Part shown: positions 23,348-32,309 of the stretch, in pieces
Numbering within the stretch: position 1 is the stretch's first letter
Layout of the letters: each line of letters begins with the position of its first letter
NCBI GenBank assembly: GCA_937873155.1
Contig: CALMVZ010000035.1
Location: 62,001 to 126,000, forward strand
DNA from: an uncultured Bacteroidota bacterium
Lineage (GTDB): Bacteria; Bacteroidota; Bacteroidia; B-17B0; Aurantibacillaceae
Direction of reading: 5' to 3'
DNA length: 64,000 nt
Position numbers and translations under genes: made by a program
Notes under the pieces: model-generated
What the model saw: only the letters and a program-made list of their open reading frames with translations
What the model was told of the DNA's origin: nothing
Database searches by the model: none

Positions 23348-25966
23348 TTACTTCACTTGTTCTTTGAAGAGGATCTTCATCTCTACCCTTCTGTTCTTCT
23401 GACGTCCTTTAGGATTATCATTAGAATCAATTGGCATTGTCTGACCGAACCACTCCGTTATGATCGCATCGGCTTTTGCGCCTTTCTTCACTAAATATCT
23501 CTTCACAGCATTAGCACGTTTCTCAGATAACTCCATATTCTTATCAGCGTTACCCTGGTTATCTGTGTGACCTGACAATTTCAATGTCCAGTCTTTTTCA
23601 TGTTGTTTCAATAATTTCGCTAACTCATTTAAAGATGGTAATGATTTAGAAACAATTATATCCTTGCCTGTTTGGAACTCAAGCGATTTAAATGCACGCT
23701 CGATGATCTTCATCTCAGCCGCTTTAATTGGCGGAGGCGGAGGACAACCCTGGTATTCTTTCACACCCGGAGTTGTAGGACACTTATCATCTTTGTCAAT
23801 TAAACCGTCTTTATCAGTATCCGGCCATGGACAACCTTTGTTCTCCACAGGACCCGGTACATCAGGACAAGCATCGTCCTTATCAAGAACAGTATCACCG
23901 TCACGGTCAGGACACCCTTTGTATTCTTTCGGACCAGGGATATCAGGACACACGTCTTTTTGATCAGGCGTACCGTCACCGTCTTTATCAGGACATCCGT
24001 TGAAGTCAGGGATACCTGGCGTATCAGGACAAGAGTCTTGCTTGTCGATGATCTTATCACCGTCACGGTCAGGACAACCTTTGAATTCTAATAAACCTTT
24101 ATCATCCGGACAATCATCTTCACCATCTGTGATTCCATCACCATCACGGTCAGGACAACCTTGTAATTCTTTCAAGCCTGGTGTATCAGGACATTTGTCT
24201 TCGCTATCCTGTACATGGTCACCATCGCGGTCAGGACAACCCATAAATTCCCAAACACCGGGAACTGTTTTACACTTATCTTTTTTATCAGACACTTTAT
24301 CTTTATCTCTATCACGAGGACCATGATAAGGAACAGGAATTTTCAGCATTGCATAAAGGTCTGCGCCAAAAATATCTTTTGAAGTAGAAATGTATGTTGC
24401 TAAACGGTTAGTTCCTAAAATCAGTGGTCCTATACGTACTGAAGCTCCAACACTGATCGGCTGATTACTTTTTGCATAGAATGTATTATAAGAGATTGGA
24501 ATTGCAACACCAAACCAACGGTGATCCCAACGTGGTGTTAAACTAATATTGGTCCAATCGTGTACTTTCGCTTCCTTGTTCTTATACTTAAATGCAAAAG
24601 TAGGGGTCAGATTAACATAGAAATCTTTCCAAATGTTATAATCGATCTGGAAACTTAATTGTGTAGGCAAATACATTTTGTATGAGCCTGACTCGTTTTT
24701 ATAAGTCGTTAATGAATCTAATACACGGTCGAAGTTATAAACCTGGTAATCCTGCCACCTGATCGTATCACCATTTACAACATCATAATTTTCATTATCC
24801 AGTAACTTTCTGAAACGTACAGAATCAAGATCCATCGTTACGTTGTTACTGTATTTTCCTTTACCGTATTTAATGTAACCAAGGTCAGTAAGTGATGCGC
24901 CAACTTTTAATTTGTATTTGTTTTTATCTTTTCTCCATAATCCAGTTTCGCCATCCATCTCGTATTGGAAATCTTTATACTTCGGACGGAATTCATAAAC
25001 AACACCTAGGTCAAGTCCCCAGCCCGGTAATGAAGCAGCCTTAGGATATCCACCTCCAAAAGTTGAATTTAAAGTAGGATCGTCAACCACCGGGTTATTC
25101 TTCTTGTATTCTCCATCGAGACCCGATAATTCAAGGTTTTCAGAGTGGCCATAATTGATATCAGTATGGAAGATCCCCATAATTGTATCGTTATTGAATT
25201 TGTATGTCAGGTCTTTGATATTGAAATAAGCAGAAGCAAGTCCTTGCAAATATTTTACGGTAGCTCCGGCTTTAAAATAATGCTCGTCCTTATCACGGAA
25301 AACGTGACCGTAAGTTAAACCGTATTCTAACCACGATTGGATATTCGCGCTGAAATGTTCAACATTGAATTGTTTTCCTAAAAGGTCTTTAATAAAAGCT
25401 ACAGAACTATTATTAGGGTCGAATGCTTTTGTGCTTCCGTTACGGCCTACGTCGTAATAGATCAAACGTGCCAATTCTTCAGTAACACCATCCACATTAA
25501 AATATGTGCGGCTTGCAGTTGAAATACCGATGGCATTCTTACGGTTAAGATTAATTAAAAAAGAAGGTCCGTCGATCCTTAATTTCAAAAACACGGATTT
25601 ATCTTTTCCATTGGAAACTTCAGTTAAATAACGGTTATTGAAACCCGGATCAGAAAATGCCGGGAAATATAATTTAGGAGTGTATGTTGAATCATCGGCA
25701 TGCTTTCTGTCTTCTCTTCCGTCTTTTATCAGTTTACCGGAATGAGCAAGGGCAGAACGTTTCAATCCAATGTAATTATTGCCTGCTGCAAAGTTGAGAC
25801 CGAATAAGGTCATATCAAATTTCATTCGGCTTTCTACTACGTTAGCAGGGTTTACCTGGACCCCGGTAATTCCGTTATAGTTACTACTTGAATAACCTAA
25901 ATAATCCTGCGACCAAGAGGTTAAGAATGAACCGACTAATAAGGCTGAGAGTAAGGCTTTTTTCAT
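23348..25966 (-). CDS. DUF5723 / thrombospondin type 3 / OmpA outer-membrane protein
   Basis: An 872-residue protein with a signal peptide (KKALLSALLVGSFLTSWSQ). The N-terminal 520 or so residues form a DUF5723-type barrel domain (NPANVVESRMKFDMTLFGLN near the start). Seven thrombospondin type 3 repeats of about 27 residues follow, each with an acidic DRDGD-type calcium loop and two cysteines ending in GCP. After a proline run comes an OmpA-like peptidoglycan-binding domain (LKLSGHTDNQGNADKNMELS, then GRQKNRRVEMKI). It probably links the outer membrane to the cell wall through a calcium-stiffened rod. The frame extends 10 codons upstream without a signal-like sequence, so the ATG at 25966 is chosen. 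A terminator follows. Confidence 0.93.
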   Translation of the reverse strand: MKKALLSALLVGSFLTSWSQDYLGYSSSNYNGITGVQVNPANVVESRMKFDMTLFGLNFAAGNNYIGLKRSALAHSGKLIKDGREDRKHADDSTYTPKLYFPAFSDPGFNNRYLTEVSNGKDKSVFLKLRIDGPSFLINLNRKNAIGISTASRTYFNVDGVTEELARLIYYDVGRNGSTKAFDPNNSSVAFIKDLLGKQFNVEHFSANIQSWLEYGLTYGHVFRDKDEHYFKAGATVKYLQGLASAYFNIKDLTYKFNNDTIMGIFHTDINYGHSENLELSGLDGEYKKNNPVVDDPTLNSTFGGGYPKAASLPGWGLDLGVVYEFRPKYKDFQYEMDGETGLWRKDKNKYKLKVGASLTDLGYIKYGKGKYSNNVTMDLDSVRFRKLLDNENYDVVNGDTIRWQDYQVYNFDRVLDSLTTYKNESGSYKMYLPTQLSFQIDYNIWKDFYVNLTPTFAFKYKNKEAKVHDWTNISLTPRWDHRWFGVAIPISYNTFYAKSNQPISVGASVRIGPLILGTNRLATYISTSKDIFGADLYAMLKIPVPYHGPRDRDKDKVSDKKDKCKTVPGVWEFMGCPDRDGDHVQDSEDKCPDTPGLKELQGCPDRDGDGITDGEDDCPDDKGLLEFKGCPDRDGDKIIDKQDSCPDTPGIPDFNGCPDKDGDGTPDQKDVCPDIPGPKEYKGCPDRDGDTVLDKDDACPDVPGPVENKGCPWPDTDKDGLIDKDDKCPTTPGVKEYQGCPPPPPIKAAEMKIIERAFKSLEFQTGKDIIVSKSLPSLNELAKLLKQHEKDWTLKLSGHTDNQGNADKNMELSEKRANAVKRYLVKKGAKADAIITEWFGQTMPIDSNDNPKGRQKNRRVEMKILFKEQVK
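23740..24325 (-). repeat. Seven in-frame thrombospondin type 3 repeats
   Basis: Seven coding repeats of about 81 bases (27 residues) of the pattern D-x-D-x-D ... D-x-C ... GCP within the OmpA-type gene. The repeats differ by several residues each. The last has a two-residue insertion (WPDTDKDG). Confidence 0.88.
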
Positions 25967-25983
25967 GTTAAAATGTAAAAACT

Positions 25984-25991
25984 CAAATATA
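25984..25991 (-). promoter_or_regulatory. Candidate -7 promoter element of the OmpA-type gene
   Basis: The minus strand reads TATATTTG, an exact TAnnTTTG match, 18 bases before the chosen ATG. This supports the shorter start. Confidence 0.5.
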
Positions 25992-26036
25992 AACAAATTT
26001 GTGAGAACGAAGCATTTAAATAGCAGGATATTTGTT

Positions 26037-26044
26037 TAAATTTG
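26037..26044 (+). promoter_or_regulatory. Candidate -7 promoter element of prfA
   Basis: TAAATTTG matches TAnnTTTG 22 bases before the prfA ATG. With the minus-strand element at 25984 it forms a divergent promoter region. Confidence 0.5.
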
Positions 26045-26066
26045 CCCCCTATTTTGGAACCCAATT

Positions 26067-27140
26067 ATGCTCGAAAAACTTGAAGAAATAAAGCGCCGTT
26101 ATCAGGATGTTGAATTGAAATTATCTGACCCTACGGTGATAGCGGACATGAGACAGTTCAAGAAACTGAATATCGAATATAAAGAGCTTCAGGCAGTTGT
26201 GGAAGTTTATAATGAGTATAAAAAGGTGATCGATAACATCAACCAGGCAAAGGAAGTTTTGGCTAATGAAAAAGATAAGGACTTTCTTGAAATGGCTAAA
26301 GCTGAATTGGAAGAGAACCGTTTGAAGGAGGAGAAATTAGCCGAAGAAGTAAGACTTCTTTTGATCCCGAAAGACCCTGAGGATAATAAGAATTGCGTTA
26401 TGGAATTGCGTGCCGGAACCGGTGGCGACGAAGCCTCTATTTTTGCCGGAAACCTTTTTGAAATGTACAAACGTTATTGCGACAAAAAAGGATTCCAGGT
26501 AGAAGTTGTGGATATCAGTGAAGGGACGATGGGCGGATTTAAAGAGGTTGTTTTTAACGTGAAAGGCCCGGGCGCTTATGGCATTTTAAAATTTGAAAGC
26601 GGTGTTCACCGGGTTCAACGCGTTCCTGCAACTGAACAGCAAGGCCGTGTGCATACTTCTGCCGCTACTGTTGTTGTTTTGCCTGAGGCAGAAGAATTGG
26701 ATGTTGAATTAAAAGATTCAGATATAGAAATTGCAACTGCACGAAGCGGCGGTGCGGGCGGACAGAACGTAAATAAAGTTGAAAGTAAAGTGATCTTAAC
26801 ACACAAACCAAGCGGTATAGTTGTTACCTGCCAAACTGAACGTAATCAGTTAGGTAATCGTGAAAAAGCGATGCAGATGTTACGTTCTAAACTTTACGAT
26901 ATCGAATATCAGAAACGGATGACCGAAACTACCAAGAAAAGAAAAACAATGGTAAGTACAGGTGACAGAAGCGCGAAGATCAGGACGTATAATTATCCTC
27001 AGAACAGGATCACGGATCATAGAATAAATCTCACATTATACAATTTAACTGAATTTACTAATGGTGATATCCAGGAAATGATAGATGCTTTACAATTCGC
27101 GGAAAATGCAGAACGCTTAAAAGAAGGCGGTTTAAGTTAA
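26067..27140 (+). CDS. prfA: Peptide chain release factor 1
   Basis: A 357-residue class I release factor that recognises UAA and UAG and triggers peptide release. The anticodon-like PxT motif of RF1 is present in [17 protein letters not shown], which separates it from RF2 (SPF). The catalytic GGQ loop is in [18 protein letters not shown], near residue 230. The N-terminal coiled coil and the C-terminal [14 protein letters not shown] are as expected. The stop overlaps the start of the next gene by one base (TAATG), so the two are likely translated together. Confidence 0.98.
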   Translation: MLEKLEEIKRRYQDVELKLSDPTVIADMRQFKKLNIEYKELQAVVEVYNEYKKVIDNINQAKEVLANEKDKDFLEMAKAELEENRLKEEKLAEEVRLLLIPKDPEDNKNCVMELRAGTGGDEASIFAGNLFEMYKRYCDKKGFQVEVVDISEGTMGGFKEVVFNVKGPGAYGILKFESGVHRVQRVPATEQQGRVHTSAATVVVLPEAEELDVELKDSDIEIATARSGGAGGQNVNKVESKVILTHKPSGIVVTCQTERNQLGNREKAMQMLRSKLYDIEYQKRMTETTKKRKTMVSTGDRSAKIRTYNYPQNRITDHRINLTLYNLTEFTNGDIQEMIDALQFAENAERLKEGGLS

Positions 27141-27526
27141 TGAAAGAATTAATTGAAAAGGTTGAGAAAGTACTCACCCAAATGGGAATTCCGGCTGCAG
27201 AAGCGCGTGCGGAAAAAGAGGGTCAATGGAATATTGCAAAGAGTGAAGATGTTCAACTGATGTTAGATGTTTGGGAAGAACATGAACATCTTTTCTTCCA
27301 GGTGATGAGTTATGTTTGCGATGTTGTGGACGATAAAAATGCTGATTTCTACAGGTTATTATTAGAAGAGAATCACGGCTTTTCTGAAGCAGCCTTCACT
27401 ATTTTAGAGGACAAAGTATTTTTAAAATACACCGCAGAAGCAGATGAAATAAGTGAAGACCGTATTTTTAAGGGCATTACCAGAATTGCTTATTACAACG
27501 AACTGTTCCAGGAAAAATTGAATTAA
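27140..27526 (+). CDS. YbjN-domain-like small protein
   Basis: A 128-residue acidic cytoplasmic protein with no signal peptide. The pattern of an N-terminal helix, a strand pair (VQLMLDVWEEHEHLFFQVMS), a long helix and repeated Asp/Glu resembles the YbjN / type III secretion chaperone-like fold. This match is by general pattern only. Its start overlaps the prfA stop by one base, so it is probably coupled to prfA, and the connection is unexplained. The function is unknown. An AT-rich palindromic spacer follows. Confidence 0.75.
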   Translation: MKELIEKVEKVLTQMGIPAAEARAEKEGQWNIAKSEDVQLMLDVWEEHEHLFFQVMSYVCDVVDDKNADFYRLLLEENHGFSEAAFTILEDKVFLKYTAEADEISEDRIFKGITRIAYYNELFQEKLN

Positions 27527-27532
27527 AAGTTA

Positions 27533-27633
27533 GCGGTTATAAGGTTATTAAGTTATAGGTTAGTAGTAAATTAATAACTGATAACCTATAACTCAACCAA
27601 TAACGAATAACTGATAACCAATAACCTTTTTTA
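27533..27633. repeat. AT-rich palindromic spacer
   Basis: The 12-base arms AGTTATAGGTTA (27551-27562) and TAACCTATAACT (27582-27593) form a perfect stem with a 19-base loop. They are followed by further AATAAC/ATAACC repeats and a T run at 27627-27633 that could act as a terminator. It fills the gap between the YbjN-like gene and the phosphatase gene. Confidence 0.6.
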
Positions 27634-27635
27634 AA

Positions 27636-28088
27636 ATGAAAATTTTAGTGGTTTGTCTCGGTAACATTTGCCGCTCTCCTCTCGCTGAAGGCATATTGCT
27701 CCATATGGCGGAGAAGAAAAAACTTGATATCGTTATAGATTCAGCCGGAACCTCCGATTATCATATCGACGAAGCGCCAGACGCCAGAACCATTGCCAAT
27801 GCTAAAAAACACAATATTGATCTTACACCTTTACGTGCGCGACAATTTAAAGTAGAAGATTTTGATGAATTTGATAAGGTCTACGTGATGGATAAAAGTA
27901 ATTTACAGAATGTTTTGAAATTGGCCCGAAATGAAAAAGATAAACAAAAAGTAGATCTCTTCTTAAACATCTCCCATCCGAATGGCAACATGGAAGTTCC
28001 TGATCCGTATTTTGGCGGTGAGGCGGGTTTCGAAAATGTGTTCCGGTTAGTATGGAATGCGAGCGAGAAATTAACCGATCAGTTCTAG
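27636..28088 (+). CDS. Low-molecular-weight protein tyrosine phosphatase
   Basis: A 150-residue LMW-PTP. The P-loop C-x5-R-S is VCLGNICRSP with nucleophile Cys7 and Arg13. The general acid is Asp123 in the DPY motif (VPDPYFGG). It removes phosphate from tyrosine. In bacteria such enzymes often regulate exopolysaccharide export, or (in arsenate-related branches) have other roles; no partner tyrosine kinase is visible nearby. The stop overlaps the rarA stop tail to tail by four bases. Confidence 0.95.
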   Translation: MKILVVCLGNICRSPLAEGILLHMAEKKKLDIVIDSAGTSDYHIDEAPDARTIANAKKHNIDLTPLRARQFKVEDFDEFDKVYVMDKSNLQNVLKLARNEKDKQKVDLFLNISHPNGNMEVPDPYFGGEAGFENVFRLVWNASEKLTDQF

Positions 28089-29356
28089 TAGCCGTATTTC
28101 TCTTTCCAGCGCTGTTTTAAAAAAGCCCGCATTTCATTTTCACGCGCGTTGTTATTGGGATTGTAAAATAATTTTCCTGAAAGTTGCTGAGGCAAAAATT
28201 CAAGATCGATAAAATTATTTTCGTGTGCGTGGGCATATTTGTAATCTTTACCGTAATCCAGGTTTTTCATCAATTTGGTTGGAGCATTTCTTAAATGAAG
28301 AGGTACCGGAAGATCTCCGGTTTGTCTCACTGTTTCCATCGCGTCTCCGATTGCCATATAAGCTGCGTTACTTTTTGCAGAGCATGCTAAATAGGTTGCG
28401 GTTTGCGAAAGAACAATTCTTCCTTCGGGCATCCCGATCACATTCACAGCCTGGAAACAATTATTTGCTATTACTAACGCCGTTGGATTTGCATTCCCGA
28501 TATCCTCACTGGCAAGGATCACCATTCGCCTGGCAATAAACAACGGATCTTCCCCACCTTCTAACATTCTTGCTAACCAATAAACCGCTGCATTCGGATC
28601 AGAGCCCCGCATCGATTTAATAAAAGCAGAAATGATATCATAATGTTGTTCTCCATTCTTATCGTACAAGGCCAAATTATTCTGAATGCACTTCAGAACA
28701 AATTCATTGGTGATCTCAACTTCATTTCCGTTAACTGAGTTCACAACGATCTCTAAAGCATTCAATAACTTTCTTGCATCTCCACCCGAAACACGGAACA
28801 AAGCTTCAGTTTCAGTTAATTTTATTTTCTTACGTTTTAAGATCTCATCTTTTTCGATCGCACCTTTCACTATATCCAGCAAATGATGCTCTTCCAGATG
28901 TTTCAAAACAAAGATCTGGCACCTTGATAAAAGAGCGGGAATAACTTCGAAACTTGGATTTTCTGTCGTTGCTCCTATCAATGTCACAATTCCTTTTTCA
29001 ACCGCACCGAGTAAAGAATCCTGCTGCGATTTACTGAACCTGTGGATCTCATCAATGAAAAGAACCGGTTTGTCTTGCGAAAAAAAATTATTCTGCGATG
29101 CTTTTTCAATTACTTCCCTTACATCTTTCACGCCTGAATTGATCGCGCTTAAAGCGTAAAAAGGACGCTTCAAAGTTTGAGAGATTATTAAAGCTAAAGT
29201 AGTTTTACCAACACCAGGGGGTCCCCATAAGATCAGAGACGGCAGAAGGTTTTGAGTGATAGCATTGCGCAAAGCAGTTCCTTCGCCAATGATATGCTCC
29301 TGTCCCGTATAACTGTTCAGATCTTTCGGCCTTACCCTCTCGGCTAATGGTTGCAT
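28085..29356 (-). CDS. rarA: Replication-associated recombination protein A (RarA/MgsA)
   Basis: A 423-residue AAA+ ATPase of the clamp-loader-like RarA/WRNIP1 family, acting at stalled replication forks. The N-terminal block PLAERVRPKDLNSYTGQEHI is the family signature. Walker A is LWGPPGVGKTTLAL, Walker B is VLFIDEIHRFSKSQQD and sensor 1 is LIGATTENPSFEV. The C-terminal tetramerisation part contains MRGSDPNAAVYWLARMLEGG and ends in FLKQRWKEKYGY. The frame runs 17 codons further upstream, but those residues do not fit the family, so the ATG at 29356 is used. Confidence 0.96.
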   Translation of the reverse strand: MQPLAERVRPKDLNSYTGQEHIIGEGTALRNAITQNLLPSLILWGPPGVGKTTLALIISQTLKRPFYALSAINSGVKDVREVIEKASQNNFFSQDKPVLFIDEIHRFSKSQQDSLLGAVEKGIVTLIGATTENPSFEVIPALLSRCQIFVLKHLEEHHLLDIVKGAIEKDEILKRKKIKLTETEALFRVSGGDARKLLNALEIVVNSVNGNEVEITNEFVLKCIQNNLALYDKNGEQHYDIISAFIKSMRGSDPNAAVYWLARMLEGGEDPLFIARRMVILASEDIGNANPTALVIANNCFQAVNVIGMPEGRIVLSQTATYLACSAKSNAAYMAIGDAMETVRQTGDLPVPLHLRNAPTKLMKNLDYGKDYKYAHAHENNFIDLEFLPQQLSGKLFYNPNNNARENEMRAFLKQRWKEKYGY

Positions 29357-29422
29357 GTTAGCTTTTTTAACTTTTAATTTGTAGGTAAAAGTATTACATT
29401 TACCCATATATAAGTTACAATT

Positions 29423-29914
29423 ATGTCAACAAAAAACGCACTTAAATTCTTAGCCGCAGCAGCCATACTTGTTCTGTTCGTGAATGCTGCTTTAAAAGAT
29501 AAAGATCCTTTAGGGAAAAGAAAATACGATATCGTTATCATTGAACAAAAAGAGGGCGTTAATGCTAAGAAAGGCGCGACTGATGAACTTGAATTTAAAG
29601 ATGGCAAGATGTTCAGTACCTATTTGTTCGATAAATTCGAGTACAAGTGGATGAAATATAAAGTGATCAAAGATTCAGCCTATATTGATGAAACTGAAAC
29701 CGAGATCTCTTATTTTGAAGTTGAATCGAGTTATACTGATGATAAAGACCAAACTTTCATCTTTACCTGCAAAATTGATAACTTTGATATTGACGGTGAA
29801 ATGAAGATCACAAAAAATGATAAATTGAAGAAGATGTTCGTTTTCAATGGCAAGGAAAAGTACTCTAAACCTAAAAAGAAAAAGGAAGATAAAGATCCTT
29901 ATGGCCCAAAGTGA
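29423..29914 (+). CDS. Membrane-anchored or secreted protein, unknown function
   Basis: A 163-residue protein with one N-terminal hydrophobic segment (ALKFLAAAAILVLFVNAAL), either a signal peptide or an anchor. The mature part has alternating charged and hydrophobic strands (KYDIVIIEQKEG, KMFSTYLFDKFEYKWMKYKV, EISYFEVESSYTD), suggesting a small beta sheet. It ends in a Lys/Asp-rich tail (KPKKKKEDKDPYGPK). No family is recognised. The msrA gene begins 48 bases downstream on the same strand, so they may be co-transcribed. The start lies 66 bases from the divergent rarA start. Confidence 0.75.
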   Translation: MSTKNALKFLAAAAILVLFVNAALKDKDPLGKRKYDIVIIEQKEGVNAKKGATDELEFKDGKMFSTYLFDKFEYKWMKYKVIKDSAYIDETETEISYFEVESSYTDDKDQTFIFTCKIDNFDIDGEMKITKNDKLKKMFVFNGKEKYSKPKKKKEDKDPYGPK

Positions 29915-29962
29915 TTGTAAGGAAAAGGGATACTGTTCGTCTAACTATAAAAGCGATACAGT

Positions 29963-30619
29963 ATGACCCTAAATCTTAAATATTCAGTAGCTGTAACATT
30001 GTTTACAGCTATTTTTTTTACGGCATGCGCCCAAAAGCCGGCCCCAAAACAAAGTGCAATTATGGATAATACAACAAATTCAGGAACCCTGGACACTGCT
30101 ACATTCGGAGCAGGATGTTTCTGGTGCGTGGAAGCCGTTTTCCAGCAATTAGACGGCGTAGTTAAAGTACAATCAGGCTATTCGGGAGGACATGTAAAAA
30201 ATCCGTCTTACCGTGAGGTTTGTAACGGAACAACCGGGCATGCTGAAGTTTGCCAGATCACCTATGATAAAAGCAAAGTAGGGTTTAAAGACCTTTTAGA
30301 AGTGTTTTGGAAAACTCACGATCCAACTACTTTAAATCAGCAGGGAAATGACCATGGAACACAATACCGTTCGGCTATTTTCTATCACAATGATGAACAA
30401 AAACAACTGGCTGAAAAATATAAAGCAGAATTAAATAAATCTGGTGCATGGGAAAATCCGGTTGTTACTGAGATCGCGCCGTACTCTGCTTTTTATGTTG
30501 CAGAAGATTATCATCAGAATTATTTCAACCAGAATGGCAGCGAACCTTATTGCCGCTTTGTGATACAGCCTAAGGTTGAGAAATTTCAAAAGGTGTTTAA
30601 AGATAAAATGAAACATTAA
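29963..30619 (+). CDS. msrA: Peptide-methionine (S)-S-oxide reductase, lipoprotein form
   Basis: A 218-residue MsrA that reduces the S-epimer of methionine sulfoxide in oxidised proteins. The catalytic motif GCFWC gives nucleophile Cys52 (FGAGCFWCVEAVFQQLDGV). The family block YSGGHVKNPSYREVCNGTTG, then FWKTHDPTTLNQQGNDHGTQ, follows. An N-terminal lipobox (FFTAC, Cys22) predicts a lipid anchor, so it would act in the periplasm or outer membrane, repairing exported proteins. There is no MsrB domain and no recycling cysteine pair is obvious at the C-terminus. A large hairpin element follows the stop directly. Confidence 0.95.
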   Translation: MTLNLKYSVAVTLFTAIFFTACAQKPAPKQSAIMDNTTNSGTLDTATFGAGCFWCVEAVFQQLDGVVKVQSGYSGGHVKNPSYREVCNGTTGHAEVCQITYDKSKVGFKDLLEVFWKTHDPTTLNQQGNDHGTQYRSAIFYHNDEQKQLAEKYKAELNKSGAWENPVVTEIAPYSAFYVAEDYHQNYFNQNGSEPYCRFVIQPKVEKFQKVFKDKMKH

Positions 30620-30678
30620 CGGTCATGCTGAACTTGTTTCAGCATCTTAAAGATTCCGAAACAAATTCGGAATGACCG
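30620..30678. repeat. Three-way-junction palindromic element
   Basis: Outer arms CGGTCAT / ATGACCG enclose two inner hairpins, GCTGAACTTGTTTCAGC and TTCCGAAACAAATTCGGAA, giving a cloverleaf-like fold. The element starts on the base after the msrA stop. From general knowledge, closely similar GTCATGCTGAA palindromes are scattered through Bacteroidota intergenic regions. Confidence 0.75.
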
Positions 30679-30683
30679 CGAAT

Positions 30684-30717
30684 AAAAAAGTCCGCCTGTT
30701 TACAAGCGGACTTTTTT
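30684..30717. terminator. Bidirectional terminator between convergent genes
   Basis: The stem GTCCGC / GCGGAC with six A before and six T after serves msrA on plus and the SRPBCC gene on minus. Confidence 0.88.
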
Positions 30718-30734
30718 AATTTTATTTATCCGGA

Positions 30735-31748
30735 TTACTTAGCCGGTTTTAATAAGTAATATACGTTTGTTAACCATTTGGTAGTATCTTTTTCTGCTCC
30801 CGGATCAGTTACATACTCTTCAAATACTGCTGTTTGTCCATCGATGCCTTTTTCTTTCATGTGAGCGTCGATAGCCATATGTGCATTCATAATTTTACTA
30901 TAATCACCATAATATTCAACATGCAAGACTTTTGCTGAAGGGAATGTGTATGTTTCGAAACCTTTTAATTTTGTTCCGTTTGCAACTTTAAATACAGCGG
31001 CAAGATCGCCTTTCATAGTTTTCTCATCAAATGACCAGTATAATACTGTTGGAGCACCTTGAGGTTCAACCTTCTCTTTACCACAAGCCTCACCAATAGC
31101 GGGGAAATGTTTTCCGAAATAAGCCTGCATTTCCGCAACACCAACCACTTCACGCTTCGATCCTACCCAACTTGTTTCAGGCCACTCGGTTTCTTTAACT
31201 TCTAATTTAGCAGTTGTAGGTTCAGCAGGCATGCTTTCAATGGCTTTTTTCAATTTATCCAAACCGTGTTCAAAATCAGCGCCCATCATTTTATCCATGT
31301 TCATGAATAACATCATACCGCGGCTTAAGAATCCATAATCCATCGAAATTCCCCAGGTTACATTAGTACCTGCATCTTTTCCATTCACAACATAAAATGC
31401 TTTTGAATCGCCCATTCCTTCGAATGATAGTTTCTGAAGTAATGAGTCACCACTGAAACCAACTACAGTTAAAGTACCCTGACCAACTTCATCATTACCC
31501 TTCCATGAGTATCCATAGCCTTCTTTACCGGGCTCGCCGAGATAAGTTACCTGCATTTGAGGATCTCTTTCGGTCCATGGAGACCATTGCTCCTGGAAGA
31601 ATTTAAGATCAGCCATTTTCATTTGAACCTGTTGAACCGGAGCGTTAATTGTTGTAGAACGCGTAACAGTTGCTCCTTTTGGACCAACCAAACAAAGGAT
31701 CAGGTAAAGCACTACCAGACCAAGAATAACGTATAAAACTTTTTTCAT
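30735..31748 (-). CDS. SRPBCC-family protein fused to a GyrI-like domain
   Basis: A 337-residue protein with a single N-terminal membrane segment (VLYVILGLVVLYLILCLVG). An SRPBCC (START-like) lipid- or ligand-binding domain follows (about 30-170, beginning VTRSTTINAPVQQV). A GyrI-like / AraC effector-binding domain covers about 185-335 (FPSAKVLHVEYYGDYSKIMN, then VFEEYVTDPG). Both halves are small-molecule-binding folds, and this two-domain combination recurs in Bacteroidota. The ligand is unknown. It is probably a membrane-tethered sensor or binding protein. It ends at a terminator shared with msrA. Confidence 0.85.
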   Translation of the reverse strand: MKKVLYVILGLVVLYLILCLVGPKGATVTRSTTINAPVQQVQMKMADLKFFQEQWSPWTERDPQMQVTYLGEPGKEGYGYSWKGNDEVGQGTLTVVGFSGDSLLQKLSFEGMGDSKAFYVVNGKDAGTNVTWGISMDYGFLSRGMMLFMNMDKMMGADFEHGLDKLKKAIESMPAEPTTAKLEVKETEWPETSWVGSKREVVGVAEMQAYFGKHFPAIGEACGKEKVEPQGAPTVLYWSFDEKTMKGDLAAVFKVANGTKLKGFETYTFPSAKVLHVEYYGDYSKIMNAHMAIDAHMKEKGIDGQTAVFEEYVTDPGAEKDTTKWLTNVYYLLKPAK

Positions 31749-31801
31749 GTTTTTTATTTTAAATTTATGGGCTTAAAGATATAAAAAATTGGCACAGAAC
31801 T

Positions 31802-32230
31802 ATGGAAAATGACCTGATAGAAAAATATATTTCGCATAACCATTTTGGCAGATTATTAGGAATGGATTTCAAGATTATCAGCGATGGTCACCTGGAATAT
31901 TATATTACCATTAACAAAAACCATTTAGCTACTCCAATGGCGGCTCATGGCGGATTAATTGCAGCATTAATTGATGGTGCTTTAGGGGTTTGTGCTTTAA
32001 GTAGTGTTTACAAAGAAAATAAAGTAATCAGTACTGTTGAATACAAAACCAATTTCCTGAATCCGGCATTACTGAATGATGAATTAAAGGCGGTGGCAAA
32101 GGTTGAACAAAAAGGTAAACGAATAGTTGTTGTGACATGCGACGTCTTTGCAGTTAACCGTAATAATACCTTAATAGCCAAGGCACTTGGAACCTTTAAT
32201 GCATATGACGCTTCAAGAGCAGGATATTAG
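31802..32230 (+). CDS. PaaI-family hotdog thioesterase
   Basis: A 142-residue hotdog-fold protein of the PaaI/YigI type, expected to hydrolyse acyl-CoA or phenylacetyl-CoA-like thioesters in the cytoplasm. The family signature is MAAHGGLIAALIDGALGVCA, with the conserved His-Gly-Gly and Asp in the active-site helix. The following strand VISTVEYKTNFLNPALLNDE is also typical. It is divergent from the SRPBCC gene by 53 bases. The substrate cannot be told. Confidence 0.9.
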   Translation: MENDLIEKYISHNHFGRLLGMDFKIISDGHLEYYITINKNHLATPMAAHGGLIAALIDGALGVCALSSVYKENKVISTVEYKTNFLNPALLNDELKAVAKVEQKGKRIVVVTCDVFAVNRNNTLIAKALGTFNAYDASRAGY

Positions 32231-32309
32231 GTTTATTAACAATCCCGTTTTAATTTATTAACGCTATAGCTGAAACAGGGGCGGTAAATAATAAATATCT
32301 TTATTATCT

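Noticed and set aside
23740-24325. Short regular repeats near 24 kb, also CRISPR-like at first sight
   Set aside because: The 81-base period encodes thrombospondin type 3 repeats with conserved Asp and Cys codons. Open frames on the opposite strand here are shadows.
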